DNA of 64,000 bases from Cruorifilaria tuberocauda (Eukaryota; Nematoda; Chromadorea; Rhabditida; Onchocercidae). A model generated the notes under the pieces. The model did not search any database. It was not told the DNA's origin and saw only the letters and a list, made by a program, of their open reading frames with translations. Positions within the stretch are counted from its first letter, which is position 1; each line of letters opens with the position of its first letter. Positions 1 through 21,504 of this stretch are shown piece after piece. Both the position numbers and the translations under genes were made by a program. The stretch is from NCBI GenBank assembly GCA_013365365.1, contig JABVXU010000267.1, positions 1-64,000 on the forward strand, in the 5' to 3' direction.

Positions 1-3000
1 TATATGCTTTCCGCAATTTTACCGTTAGCATTCAGTTAAAAACAGGAAATGAGGAAGGACTTAAAACAGGAAATGAGGAAAGATTATAAGTTCGAATTCG
101 TTTCTATTTAACATACATAGCTTAAAAGTTCATATTGATGACGAAAGTTCATTCATTTCCTTCATAAATTAGTAGCTAATAAAAAAGCATGAAAAGCTAA
201 CAGTTTTCGTCATCTCAATAGCTTCATTGTTGACCTTACTTATCAATGCTCATAAACTTTAAGAACTACACACTTGTCAAAATAGAGTAAAAATATTGCG
301 CAATAACAGAAAGGTAGCACATTCCATCACTTTAACTAATTTTTTTAGTAGATATTTGCAGAGAAATACAAAAACAAGTTAAGTTAAATTTCGCATGACG
401 AATCAATTAGTGTAATTTGCTAATTACTTGTAATGAATAATTGAAATGATTTGACAAAAGTTGAGTATTTTTATCTTATCACTTTACAGGTAAATGAAAA
501 TGACAATGTAGTATGGAATCTATGCTGATAAAGGTTGGATTATGTATGGTAGGCTTTTTATATTATAATCTTCGAATATATTCGATCTAATTGATAATAA
601 CTTTTAAGAAAGTTCTCGGTAAATTCATTTTTATAACCTTTAAACCATTTCTTTGAAATCTTTGCTTCCTTCAAAAATTTCGCTGCATGAATGAGATAAA
701 TTTTGTATTGTTGTGCAAACTTATGCATGCACGCTATGATCATATCACATGTATGATAACAATGATAAGATACGGTTGAAAAAATGCGCATTTCCTTACG
801 AGAAAATGGTTATTTAAATTAGAACAAACATATTTAAAAGTTCAATTCAAATCATTATTCATCAATTTACATATATTATTTAATAACTATTTAAATCAAA
901 GATAAAACGAATATTCAAATTGTTAGCTTAACATTTAATTAAACTAAAATTCATTTGAATTAAATTTGAGATATTAAAATGTTTCAAATAATTTTTTTCT
1001 TATTTCCACTTAGATATTTCATTTTATGTTGAAAAAGTGCTTGAAATATTTATTTTAATTTAAAATATAAATCAATTGAAAATAAATAATCTTTTAATTG
1101 CTGAATAGCTTTTGACATTTTTCAATAAACTCTCAACAATTATCTAACACTCTTTACTTATATCTTTCAAGTAAATGTTCAATTCCAACTGTCTTTACTT
1201 AGTAAACGTTCAATTCGAGATTAAACTTTCTAATTAATACACATTTTCCTTCTACTTTTCCAACTAAAAAGAAGATCACAAGTTCCAATTTTCATGAACA
1301 AAAAAAGCTTCTAAAAAAGGTATCAAGCAGAAAAGCTATTTTAATAGGAATCGATATTATTAATTAAAAAGTTTCATTATCTCACCTTTCCTCATTCTTA
1401 CGTAATAATTCTTCCAGGTGATTTTTTTCCAAAGTTCACCTTTTTTTTTTGCTTGTATATAAAAAAATTTAATTAAACAATAACTGTATCGTAAATTAGA
1501 AGGAGTGGATAGTTTGGATGAGTACAGCATTGTCATACAGACACCAAATTATTTGACCTTTTTCTGATATCTTCAAATCGTTTGACCCTATCGATCAGTT
1601 TCATTTCTTACGACACATTTCTTCCATCTTATTTTTTCACTACAAACATCAGAAAAAAGGAATTTTCTCGAAAACGACATTTCCTTTTTAAATTGTTGAA
1701 AATTTGAAACGCTTCTCTCAGCAATATTTGCGAGTGTTACTGAATTTGATAAAAAAGTGAACAATTTATCAAATTCTTTTTTCAATTTATTTTCATCCTT
1801 TGATATTTCGGTATTTCGATATTTAAATTTTGGAGTAAATTCTTTTTTTTTCTCGTTTCTTCTTTATTTTTATTAATACTATTTGTCTAATTCACAGAGA
1901 TCAAATAAAATGAAATTATTGCCAATGGGCCTATTGGCTTCATTAAGCATAGGCTTATTCCATGCATTTCTATCTTTTCAATTTTTTTTTCTCTTTTTCT
2001 CCTCATATTCCCATTCTTTCAATTTATTGTCTTTAAATCTTCCTTTTTTAACTTTTTTTAATTTTAATATTTCTTTTCTGTCTGTCACATTTTCATCATT
2101 CAACAAATTTCATACACTTTTTTCTTTTTAATTTTATCAGTTTGCTTCATTAATTACACTCTTTTCACTTCCCTCTCACTTCATCTAGCTGATATCACTA
2201 TAAACAGCTATTATCTTTTGCCAATCACACTTTTTCTCATCTGTGTGAAAAACAGAAAGTTATTGCATGATCACAAAATTTTCCCACTATCACATTCGAT
2301 TAAAATTTTAAATTGTGAATATGAATTTTTGAAATTCTTTTCTGAAGAGCAAAATTGCCTTTTGATATTGATATTACGAGGTCAAACGGGTCAATTTTAG
2401 ATGATGTAATCTAAGTAACATGGAATAAGACTGAAATATTGATCTAATTTGAAGTGTTTATTTCCCTATTACACTTTATTGGTTCTTGAATGTATGAATA
2501 AGTTTGAAATATACGTCATCGTTATGCATATGACAACATTTCCATGATCTCATTCTTCGACATCAATTTTGCATATTTATTTAAAATTTTATCGATCGTA
2601 GGTTATTACTTAGAAAATAAACGATGATATCTATTGATAAGATATCAATTATCACTTATCAGTTAAAAATAGATATTTTCATTACTTAGCTGTAAGGTAA
2701 ATGATAGATTCATTGATAAGAGATATCAGCTAATCAATTAATATCATGTAATTGAAAAGAAAAAAAATGATGATTTAAAAATGAATAATATTCAATACTT
2801 GAAATTTAATATCTAATACTTTTTAATATTTTCAATTACAATTCATTTCATCTTTCTTTTTAAAGAGAAAAAAAACTAATGAAATGCAATATACTTCCTT
2901 TCATTCATTAAAAACCTTTTTGAGACGGAAAGTCTAGGAAGGAAATACTAAAATGCATTTGAGTCTAATAATGGAATCGATGGACGAGAGTGCATTTTCG

Positions 3001-6000
3001 ACTTAGATGACTAATATCATTTTCATTTATTTCAATTCCATCTCATTTTTCCATTAAAACAACGATGTTGCGAATAATTGTTAACAAACAATTATCCCTA
3101 ACCCTTTATCTATTTTGTTGTTATTATCATTGATATCATTGTTACAATTGTCAGTATAAGTTATTTTTAGCTCTTACTCAATGTTTTCTAGTACCTCCAA
3201 AGAAAATGCTTATTAACAATAATAGTGATGACAAATGATAGTAATAATAATTATGATGTCATAATTATGATAGTAATAATAATTGTAATGATAATAACAG
3301 CAATAGTAGTAAATAATAATAATAAATTATTGGAAGTTAAAATTACAAGTTATTAAATGATTTAAGCATTTAGAAATTTTTATAACTTTTTTGGAAGTGT
3401 TTATAAATTGTGAGAAAAGCTTATTGTACGTCTAAATTAAACTTTAAAAATTCATTAGTAAAGTGATTTCGTAATTTTGAAACTTACGGAAAACTCTTAT
3501 GACTTTTTAAATTCAAAAATTTAAAGTTGAATTTAGATTAGCTAATTGTAATTTCATTCACAGTTTAATTTTTGCTACTCATTGATAATTCTCTTTTATC
3601 ATGGAATCAAAAATCTTTGACCTTTTGATTACATCATTCTAGCAATCAATGCTATCTAATTAATCTTTCCAACTAATCAATTTAAAATCTTTTCATTCTA
3701 CTTCCGTATGTTTGTATCGATTTATTCTGATCCTATCAATACTTTTAAAAATGGAAATAATTAAAATCAATTTACTTGTCAATAGCCAATATCATTTTAA
3801 TATTCATTTATTCTCGGATCGGATTTTCAAGAAAATATATTTTATGAAAAAAAAATTTCTTGTCTGTTTTATGGTGTAATTAGAGGTAAACCTAATTTAA
3901 TAAAAAAAAATTCTGGTAAATGTTTAGGAGTTGTTTGGTGTAGATGAAAAGGCTGGTACCAAAAGACACACAATCATTCTTCTCATTTATCATCGTACCT
4001 TTAAAATATTTCATTTTACAAATATTTTATAGATATTATCATATCGCATGACAAGGAGTATTTGAAGAAAAACGAAAAACAAAGTTCATTTTATCATCCA
4101 ACTTGACCAATTTGTAAGTATCAAAAGTGTAAAACGTTGTTATCTGTGGAAAAGATTATATAATTTCTGATAGATTTTTGATAAATTCAAAGAAATTTTT
4201 TTCAACAACTTCAGAATTCATTAAAAATCTTTTTGATATACAATCGCTGAAATGAATGAATTATCAGATTCATGCGGATTTATTAGAGTAAGTTTGTGTT
4301 ATTGTTGTCATCAGAATTATCAGGCTTAAATTTATGCGGATTTATTAGAGTAATATTAAGTGTTGTTGTTGTTAAATTGTTATCAATTAAATATTAAATA
4401 ACAAGGAAATTTTCTTCAAGATGGATTTGAAATTAAAAATAGATGAGATATTCATTTCATGTTAATGATTTTTCTCATTGTTTACCTATCATTAACCTCA
4501 TTAACGATCATTCATCATTATTGCAAAGTTAAAATAACAAATATTTCACGCAAATAGCAACGACTTGAAATGCTTGAAAATGTTTGAAAAGTATTTCGTT
4601 AATGAAAATTTTCACAATTGATAATTATATCATTTATCAAATATGCCAATCAGTTGCAAATTTTTAAAAATAAATGCTCGTTTAAAAGATGTTATTTTAA
4701 AATTTAAATTTTATTGAGAAGAGTTTTTGAATAAAATTTTTTTATCGCTAATTTCAGGTTGACAAATTGATAATTGAAAGGTTCAATTGATAGATTGATT
4801 TTTTTTTTCGTACAATCAATTGTGATATTTTTTCTAACTTTATCTTTTTTTACCTTTTCACTTGTTACTGGAATTTTGAATGGGTAATCATCGAATAAAA
4901 TGAAATTGTCAATTTAACATCTTAATATATATTTCTAGCAAAATCACAATATTTGCTATATTTGAATTCATGAATTGATTTATTCACAATTGAATTTTAA
5001 ATAGTTCCTCTTTAATTAACTCTATAATTAACGGTTAGTGAGAATTTAAAGTAATGAAGTTGAAAAGTATCTTAGCTTGCATAAGGTTGTAAGATGAAAT
5101 AGACAATTGTGCACTTGAACAGCTGCTTCACTCCAAGCTTTCAAATCTATCATTTTCAATTTCCAGTGCTGTTCGTTAAATTTCCTGTTATATTTACGTC
5201 ACCGATAATTTATTATCACTCACGTGTTCATCCCGTGATCATTTTGCTATTCGTTAAATTACCATGTAATTACGTCAACTCTTCATACTTCATATTCACG
5301 TGTATATCTTATGATTGTTTATATGTCATAGAGATTATGTAAACTTTTTTGACCGCTAATATTTCAACATTTCTTTCCAGTTAAATAATTCCAATAAAAA
5401 TTTTAGCAGTACTTTGAAATTTGTAAATAAGTTTACTATACTAATTTCTATTTGTAAATTGAGTTCTGTTAAAATAAAATAGAGTTTAAATGAATTTAAA
5501 ATTACACAAAATGATATCATTCCTTAATTACTCATATTTCTAACTTCTCATTTAAATTAAGTCTTATCTCTTATCGATTAATTTTTAGAATCATTTTACA
5601 ACTCTACGAATATCAATATTTTGTGATTGCTCTATTTCAACATTTCTTCCTAACTTTTCTTTTATGGTACAATTTTTTCGGAAATTTTATTTTTTTTGAA
5701 TCTTTCTTATCAAATGATGATATCTTATCAAACATGAATCAAGAAATCCATGCACATTTCTTCACATCAATTCTCAGTACAATAACAGCGATACATTCGA
5801 ATTTGTTATCACTTTTATATTGGAAATATGTCAATTCTAAAAATTCCCGCTTTCTCCCGTTCCATCTCTCCTCCGCCATTCCTTTCTCGTTGTTCCGAAC
5901 TATCACTTGGGTATGGAATTTTTTTTGTTTATTGATATAGCCTCAGGCGAAACTGGTTCAACTTCGAACTTCATTTGACGAACGCATACTAAATCGATAT

Positions 6001-6800
6001 TTGTTTGTTTACTTTATTTCCATTTGCAACAACAGATCTAACGGTTATCATGAATGATAATGATTAGGAGTAAAATGAATGATAACGATTATCACTGAAT
6101 ACTTCAAATTTTTTAATTTTAGAATTAATTTGAAACAAAATAGCAATGTTATTTATTTTGCAAATAATTCAATGTTGCAAAAAAAAAAGCGATTGCAATC
6201 TATTTGATTATAATAAACAATCATTTTTAGCATTTTGAATGATTCGTTAAATTTGCTATCAGAGATATCAGTGAAGCTAAATCCATTCAAAAACAACTGA
6301 CGGCTTGTTGCGAAATATATATTTCGATATCGGAACGTTAACTGATTGCTGATTTTTTTGCAGTGATAATTGAATTTAGTGCTGGAGCGAGTGGAGATTT
6401 TAAATGATTCAAGAATTGTTTACTATATCAGTGAATTCGATTATTTATCAGGCGTTAATTCTAATACTGACGATTTTTGCGCCACTTAATGATGTGAACT
6501 TTTGCGCTAATCAACTGGTTTCTTCTGTAAAACCAGTTCTAGACTTTATTTGTCTTAAAAAAATAACAAAAGAAAAAAAAGAACATTCTATCATTTTCGT
6601 TCCTTTCAATCTTATATTTATCAAAAACTTTCATTTTGATAAGAATTTGTTCGTTTCATGATAACTGATATATGTTGAAATTTAAACTTTTCGCATCAAT
6701 TTTAATTTATATATATTCCCATACTAATATTTCAAAATATTACATATAAGCTTTTTTTTTGCATTTCTATATGTAATAATTTGATAAGACATTATCTTGA

Positions 6801-7060
6801 AGTTATCACCAATGTCGCTGATCACAAGTTATCACCACTATCGTTGATCACAAGTTATCATCACTATCGTTGATCACAAGTTATCACCAATATCGTTGAT
6901 CACAAGTTATCACCAATATCGTTGATCACAAGTTATCACCAATATCGCTAATCGCAAGTTACCACGAATGTCGCTAATCACAAGTTATCACCAATATCGT
7001 TGATCACAAGTTATCACCAATATCGTTGATCACAAGTTATCACCAATATTGCTAATCACA
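6801..7060. repeat. 26-bp minisatellite, about 10 copies
   Basis: Ten head-to-tail copies of a 26-bp unit made of a GTTATCACCAATATCG-like core followed by TTGATCACAA. Copies differ at a few positions (Cgctaa/Cgttga, CACTATC/CAATATC) and keep the same period throughout. The unit contains TGATCA and TTATCA motifs. It has no open frame across the array and lies in the gene-poor left part of the window. Confidence 0.93.
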
Positions 7061-8403
7061 ATAGTTTTTCCTCCCTATCATTTAAACTAAAAATAGAATG
7101 AAAGCTTTTATGATAAATATTGCTCGAAAATTATCGATGATAAATAGAAAGAGAAGTTTGCAATTTTCACAATACAAATTATTATTCAATTATTAAATAA
7201 TTAAATATATATTTAGTCATTGGATCATTCACATTACTTTTTGCAAATTATGATCGCATAATTAAATAGTATAGTGATAGTGATATAGAGCTATCTATTC
7301 ATTTAACGATACATTGATTAACATAGTGATATTTGTATTAACTGATAATTTGATAATCTGATAATTGTTTTTTCTGTTTACAATAAATATTTATTCATTT
7401 GTTGATATAAAATAGCCGCTTAATATCTTTTTTTCTTATCATTTCAGCAAATGCAAACAATCATGTTGATTAGTAATACATGCATGCGATACACATATAC
7501 ACGTGATTTAAAGCGTAAGTTAAGTAAAACAGGAAGTAGAATAATCTACAAATCAGATTGATTCTTCATATCCAATCCGCCGTATGTGATATTTTAAAAC
7601 TTTATATTCGATTAATTTTTAATGGGATTCTATTGAAGCTTTTTAAGCTTTCAATATTATTGCTAACCTTTCAACTTCATATTAAAATAATAAAATTATG
7701 AGTTGTTAATGAAAGTATTCCTGTCCTTATGGTAATTCATCTTTCATGCAAAATAGATTTATTAAGATTTCTAGAAAATCATAATATCTTTGATTTGACA
7801 TTTTAATAAAATTTTATCTCATAATTTTCATATTATCTTACTGTAATGATAAGATTTGGTAGAGGTAAATCATGATTAAAGTTAAGCAACATACATTTTT
7901 CTTATTCTCCTATTATTTATTATAAAGATTTATTACTATGGTTACTAAACAAATAAATAACGAAGTTTATATGACAGACAATGGATTGGCTACTGCTGAA
8001 ATGCTCAACTAAGATTTAACTTTATTATTAGTACAGTAGAATATTACTTAGTTGTTTCTGCTACCTGTTGATCTGTTGACCTATTGAGGTGTGTTTAAAA
8101 CACTACTGCACGTAAAGATAGATGAAGACCACGGTAGAGATAAGACGTGAGACGTAAAATAAGCATTTAAGTGAAATCATTCACGTCTAATATCAGCAAT
8201 AAAAAATAAACTAGTAATAGTGTAATGATTGATTATTGTATTATTGCAATTATCACTATTGTTATTTTGTTATCATCATTTCATTATTATTATTAGAATA
8301 GTTAATCTTTCTTATTGATTCATGGAAAATCATGATTTTTAATTCGAGTTATAATTAGTTTATTCTGACTAGTTTGCAATCATATTATTTAAATCAATGA
8401 GAA

Positions 8404-8438
8404 ATTTTAATCTTCACAGTATATGTGAAGATTAAAAT
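8404..8438. repeat. perfect inverted repeat (14-bp arms, 7-nt loop)
   Basis: The left arm ATTTTAATCTTCAC (8404-8417) is exactly complementary to 8425-8438 and separated from it by seven bases. No gene or terminator role is apparent. It is too short for a normal miRNA precursor. Confidence 0.75.
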
Positions 8439-9144
8439 GCAATACTTTGAAGAATATTTTTAACTAAGTATTTTCAAGTATTACTCGATAACTTTATAGT
8501 TCTAATCTTACTTACAATATTATTTGTTACATTTATTTGAATTTGAAATGGAATATTTTTGATTAATTTCCAATTGCTTTTAATTTGCATGATTTTTTTT
8601 GCTATTAACTTTATTTCATAAATTTTGCAAACAAAACTTAAAGGTAAAATCTTCTGTTAATTTTTGTTTTGCTATTTAACTCTATAAGTATAGTGATTGA
8701 TTTGCAGCGATAAAAGAATAGCTGGATCAAATGATCCAATAATTTTTATTATTGTATTTTTCAGCGATCGATATTATCCAGTGGTTATATCGATTATTTA
8801 TTCATATTCAATATTAAGCAATCAATTATTTTCAACTAATTGACCTTTGCTATTTTACTAACTAAAAAGAAGTAGCAATTCTTATTGAATTTCGGTATGA
8901 ATAAATTTGGCTAGTCTTTTCATTTTTATATAGAGCCAATCAATTTCTACTCATTTATTCTTATCATTTATAGAGATAAATAATAGTTATAACACTTTCA
9001 TATAATCAAATCATTTATAGAGATATGATATGATTATAACAATCAAAAATATGCTTATCATTTCTTCCATATCACTCAATTTTAGAATAATTGCAGAATT
9101 TGGGGTATAGGGGAGATTTGATACGAATTGATAAATCGGATAAA

Positions 9145-16332
<7,188 letters not shown>

Positions 16333-16525
16333 AATCGAAAATTCCACAAATATCATTTTAGTATTGCGTCGTCATTTTTTTATCACTCAAAACTTTAATG
16401 TATAAAGATTTTATTGAGTTAATTTTATCATTTCCATGCGCTCTTTCTTTTTTGTTTCTCTTCCTGCCTGTATTTTCTCAATCGAAAATTCTATCCGTTT
16501 GCTCAAGAAAAAGCAAAAGATGTAA

Positions 16526-16531
16526 AATAAA
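16526..16531 (+). terminator. AATAAA poly(A) signal for PASK
   Basis: Canonical AATAAA about 190 nt after the PASK stop codon, on the coding strand. Confidence 0.55.
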
Positions 16532-17627
16532 GTTAATCAAATTGAAAATTTAATTTTCATGAATCACGTTACGTTGCAGTCTAATCTAATTTTAACTTAA
16601 CTGATAACGGATTCTTTATTATCTTTAATCAGTTTACTCTTTCAACAATTCTGCAACGTATCTGTCTGATTATTGTTGTACAAGAACTTGTAATTTCTAA
16701 TAAATTATTAATGAAAAAATTTATTTGTTTTATTCCATGAAATTCTTATCATTTTTTCCTTCCTACGTTTCTTATCTTTCATCTCAGAATTATTTAATTA
16801 ATATTCAGGTATTATTCTGTTTATTATATGCATTTTAAAATGAGAATGGAATTTTAATTGTATTCAAAATTTCGAAACATACTTATGGTTTTTTTTTTGA
16901 AAGTAATCGGATGATTTTTGGGAAAATTTTATTAATTTGAAGCTTGTTGAGATATAAGTTATCAATCATTATCACTGAAACTTTATCATTCAGTTATTTA
17001 AAATGGTAATTCAGAATATCACCTTGAAATATAATCATATGATAAGGAGTAATGAGATCTTTTTGGTAGGTTATTTTTGAATCTAATCGCTTACAAACAC
17101 ATTAATGACATCATATCTTTCAAATACTCTCAAGAATTTAATGCCTGATCAGGTCAAGTCGAATAGTCCTTCTGAATTTGGGATCAAAAACAGAAAATAA
17201 ATCACTTAGCTTACTTTTTCTTTTGTGTAATTAAAGTATACTTGCCAATTTTGAAAATTTATCAATTGTATTTAAATTTTACAGTTCTTTCATTTTGCAT
17301 TGTACCAAACTGTTTTATTCGATATTGTTAGCCAAATTTTATATTAGCCATTTCTCAATATGCTTCATTTTCAATAAATAAATAAACATGCATTACACGA
17401 AGTGTTTGTTCATGCGTTATTTTTTTATAACTTATGAGACAGGAAACTAATTATCAGAGAAGGAAATGCTATTGACTGTACCAGATCAGATAATATCAGG
17501 TGATAATTTTCATTAACTAAATTTTCCTTTCTCAATATCAATCTTTGAAATATGAAACTGTTTTACTCCAAAGAAAAACGACTAAAATCAAATTTGAAAA
17601 TTCTTGATTTTGGTAGAGCGACTACTT
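16532..17627. other. intergenic, convergent PASK / LIM gene 3' ends
   Basis: AT-rich sequence between two convergent genes. No open frame with coding character was seen. TTTATT at 17313-17318 would read as AATAAA on the minus strand and could serve the LIM gene. Confidence 0.6.
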
Positions 17628-19638
17628 TTATTGTTTTTGGAGTTGTGCTGTAGTTTCCATGGATTGCAATTCGGAACCTGATTTTGGTGATCTGAAATAA
17701 AAGTAAACATTTTGAAGATTGATCTTTCAAGAAAATATACAGTATGCAAGTATTTGAAAAAGTATAAAATCGGAAATGGTAATCATATTACTAGGAACTG
17801 TAGAATCTTACACAGGCAACGGTATCATGGATGATGGATGTCTCGTAATTTTAGGAATTTGACTTGTTACTGTAAATTGTGGTTTTGATATTGCATCTTG
17901 TGATTGTTGTGCACTTTCTTGCTCAACTTTTTTTTGATCTAAAATTTAGTTTAAATGATTTATTAAGTTTTATTTCAAATTTTTACATCTTTAAGTTAGC
18001 AATTTTTCAAATTATTCTAAAATTTTATAAGATTTTTATTATTTCAATTATTTATCAGAAATATTTCATTTCACCAAAACTATTTTTTTTCCATGAGATC
18101 CTTAGAAATTATTCTTCTGGAATTTACAATGGAAGGAGATATTGGTAATTGTAATAACCTTGAATGTTTGAAATATAAATAAGAACTACTGAAAATTAGA
18201 AATGCAAGAAATAAATTTTAAAGTTTAAGCAAATGAAAAAAAAGAGTACCAGCTATCTCACTAGGCTCAGCAGCAGGCGCTCCTTGATTACTGAGCACTG
18301 GTGTAAATTCACTTTCATATTTTGTAAGATAATAGCAATCAATATCATATGGTTTTCCATTGAGCATGATGTATTCACCATCTTATAAAAAGTTTTAAAT
18401 TAAAAAAAAAATAATTCTGGAAGCTTCTAGAAATTGAATGGAAGCTCTCTCATTCAAACGTAACTTTTAGTTTTCTTTGATAATATTAAAATGAATACTG
18501 ATAAATGATAAAAAGCTATCACTATACTGTTCCTTCTTGTTATCTTATCAATCTTTATAATTATGATTTATAAATTAAATGGAAAGAGATTGAAAGGAAA
18601 TTACTTTCAAAAGGTGAATGACATTTGGTGCATGTAAAGCAACATCTATGCCATAATTTATTCATTGCTTTAACACAAGTTTCGCGTAAAGCTTTCTTGC
18701 AAACTTTATAAATAAAAGAAATATTTTAATTTTAAAAAATTTGAAAAATCAAAAAAATAAAACTTAAACTATTTTAGTTTAATCAAAACAGTTTTACTTA
18801 TAAATTCATGAACAAATTTGGTGAATACTTGCTAGTAATCAATAATAACTAGTTATCATTGGAAAGTAATCAGTATAATAACCGTTGCATTTTGGATGAT
18901 ACTCTTCCATATAGCAATCGATACATATTGGATAATTCCTGTTGCTATGATATTTCCGGAATGGTCTACCATTGTAACCAACCAGACAATTGCAACGAAT
19001 ACAGGTAAAATGTTCTCGATGCCATACTTTGTTTAACGAAAAGATCGCATTACGCTTAAGTAATTTAAAATAACTTTTTGATATAAAGTCAATAAAATTA
19101 CATTTTGAATAATTTTCATAACAATATTTCTTTCATAAATAACAATTTCAAAAAAATTATTTTAATAGCATTTTGAATTTTTTAATATAATTCAATTTAC
19201 AAAAATTCGAAGAGCAACACGGAAACTTTTTTCTCGGGATTCTCTCGGAAAACTTGAAACTCTCGGATTTTCGGAATTACAATTTGAAAAAGTTTTGAAT
19301 TTGAAATATTTAAAGTAATGGAAATCTTTTATTTTTTCCTCATTATTACGTTTTTTTCTCCAGCATCCAAATGGAAATCAATAATTTCAATTTATAGACT
19401 AATTATTTTTAGAAATTTTCATTCTTATTTTTAAATTGAATTTTTATCATTTTGAAATTCTGATAATTTTAATCTGACATACCATAATAGCCTGCTTTCG
19501 TGTGATTGGTTCATTACAATGATTACAACGCATCACCCATTTGCCTTCCCGTCTTCTCGCGATTTCAGTTAAACCCGAGGTTTCAAAAATATTGAAAATA
19601 GTATTTGAATCACTTTCACTTTCTACCTTACTTTGCAT
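17628..19638 (-). CDS. two-LIM-domain protein
   Basis: Six exons (19638-19483, 19054-18883, 18703-18605, 18381-18250, 17938-17812, 17691-17628) close exactly to 249 aa. LIM1 starts at C38-x2-C41 and continues through WHREHFTCIRC and YPICIDCYMEEYHPKC. LIM2 follows immediately from C108 (KCNVCKKAL), with LWHRCCFTCTKC and PYDIDCYY. The zinc-ligand pattern of both domains is complete. The C-terminal tail of about 80 aa is rich in Gln, Ser and Pro and has no recognised domain. Back-to-back LIMs with short finger loops resemble the Enigma/ALP and paxillin families, but no PDZ or LD motif is present, so I give no orthologue. LIM proteins act as adaptors in cytoskeletal or nuclear complexes. The start ATG lies 1 nt after a TTTTATTTTAG acceptor (19640-19641), as expected for a trans-spliced leader site. 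Confidence 0.85.
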
Positions 19639-21504
19639 GCTAAAATAAAAATGCTGTTGTGATTATGTATAGTTGCATTTCTAATTTACAGTTAATTTCT
19701 TCACTGATAGCTTTATACTGTAATTACCGATTATTTTATTATACTGTATTACTTATACTCATTATTTATCACTTTTTATCTCTTGACCTTAATCTCTAAT
19801 TTCAAATATTTTTGAATGTTTATTTTTCCATGAATCATTCATTATTTGTAAAAACTGTTTTAAAACATATATCCATCTCCACATTCTTATAGATAATTTG
19901 CATTTCAATGCTTATTTCAACCGCTTATCTTTGTTTCAAATAACAAATCTAAACGTTCCCGTCAGTTGACTACTCTGATTTTGTTTTCCATGTTATTAAA
20001 AACCATTCCTTCACACGACAATTTTCATCTCCAATTTTATTAAACATAATTTACCCATTTTGTAAATTAACGCGCTCCTCCCGAGGTTGTAGATCAGATT
20101 TAGAACCCTAAGAGTAGTTCAGCTTCTCATTTAGCTTCATTAGCTTTAGCATTAGTTTAATTTTCGTGTACCTATCAAACCAAATTTTTTAGATCACTGT
20201 GACTGTATACCATAAAATTTATTCTCCAAATGAAATGCTCTTAACTAGCTTCCTTCATTTCGGATATTTATCAAAACTTCTTTCACAACACTTTTATCGT
20301 TTATACTTATTATATTGCGTGTTTTTTTCCTTTTTTTAAAATTTTACTAAAACAAAAATGAATCCAATAATAATCGCTTATTGTAAATGCATATTGAAGA
20401 AATAGCATTGAAGGAAAATACTGAAAAAAAAACCAACCGGTAAAAGGAATTTTTCATCAATAACCATTTATCCTGGGTTTTTCTTTTTAAATGTATTATT
20501 TTAATTCTGCTAAATATTCATTTAAATATTTAAATATTGAAAAATGAAATCGGACAACTTCCAATGCTGTGAATTTTTCAGATTTTAATTCAATAAAAAA
20601 TTTCATTTCTTCCTCACTTTCTTCTTTTACCATGTTTTTTTCATTAATTTATTTCATGTTTTTTCGAAAGCAAAAAATCATGTATTGACAAAAAATATCA
20701 ACTATAGATAAAAATTTCAGATAAGATCAAGTTCGAGAAGAAAACCAAGTATTGCTAAAATTTTGTTTATTTCAAAATTGTATAGTTAGGGTTCTTTTAT
20801 TGCGAAACATTTAAAAAAGAACAAAAACAAAAAAGCATACTTCAAGAAATGATATAACATCCCTGAAATTAGAACTTATCGAAAACAACTTTTATGAATC
20901 ATCTTTGAATTTAGGAAAATAATTCTTTTTTTTCTCATTTCTTATCCATTATTTTCATCTATCATTAATTTCAAATAAATGAATAAATATTATTCAACAT
21001 TCTCAACGATCGATGATAACAGCTGTATCAATCGTGATTTATTATAGATGTTTGTTGGAATGTGAAGATATACATAACTTGTGTTATTTCTTGCTATTTC
21101 ATTTAACTTCTTCCATCCAATGTGCCAAATGCGCCTCATTTATTTTCATATTTTATTATTTTCTCTTTACTCTTAGCTTTTTTTGTTCAATTCATTTTCT
21201 CTTTCTTAATATCATTTAGCAAGGAATTATGAACTATTTAGCTTAGCTTGATTTAACTTAGCTTCTAATATATATATACTTTGATTGTTATTAAGCAAGT
21301 AAGAATGATTTATCAATACTAAAACACTGTTTCTTCCAGTGGAACTAATAGCTCTACAATTATTTTCATATTTCTTATTAAAATTTATTTTTATACCTAA
21401 TTTTTTTACTGTAATTTTCCTGTAAATGTATAGTTAATCGTATTTGATTTTATTTATTCAAATGAAAAGCTTAGAGCTTATTTTATTCTTTAGTTCTCAG
21501 CGGA
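19639..21504. other. divergent intergenic region, LIM gene / ShK gene
   Basis: Region between the 5' ends of the two genes, so it should hold both promoters. AT-rich; I see no clear TATA box, coding exon or RNA gene. A small T-rich open frame around 21013-21219 has no splice or homology support. Confidence 0.55.

Larger units (their letters stand above)
1..9144. other. gene-poor AT-rich region upstream of PASK
   Basis: Very AT-rich, with many homopolymer runs and short ATA/TAA tracts. Open frames here are short, T-rich or low complexity and lack consistent splice phases, so I call no gene. It holds the 26-bp minisatellite at 6801-7060 and a perfect hairpin at 8404-8438. Minor features are a direct repeat of about 18 bp near positions 38-80, a 20-bp direct repeat at 4272 and 4334, and a palindrome with 10-bp arms at 3247-3268. 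Distant 5' exons of PASK or of an upstream gene could lie here unseen. Confidence 0.6.

Noticed and set aside
1883..2131. T-rich open frame with a hydrophobic, Phe/Ser/Leu-rich translation
   Set aside because: The composition is simply poly-T tracts. No ATG start, splice signals or domain support it.
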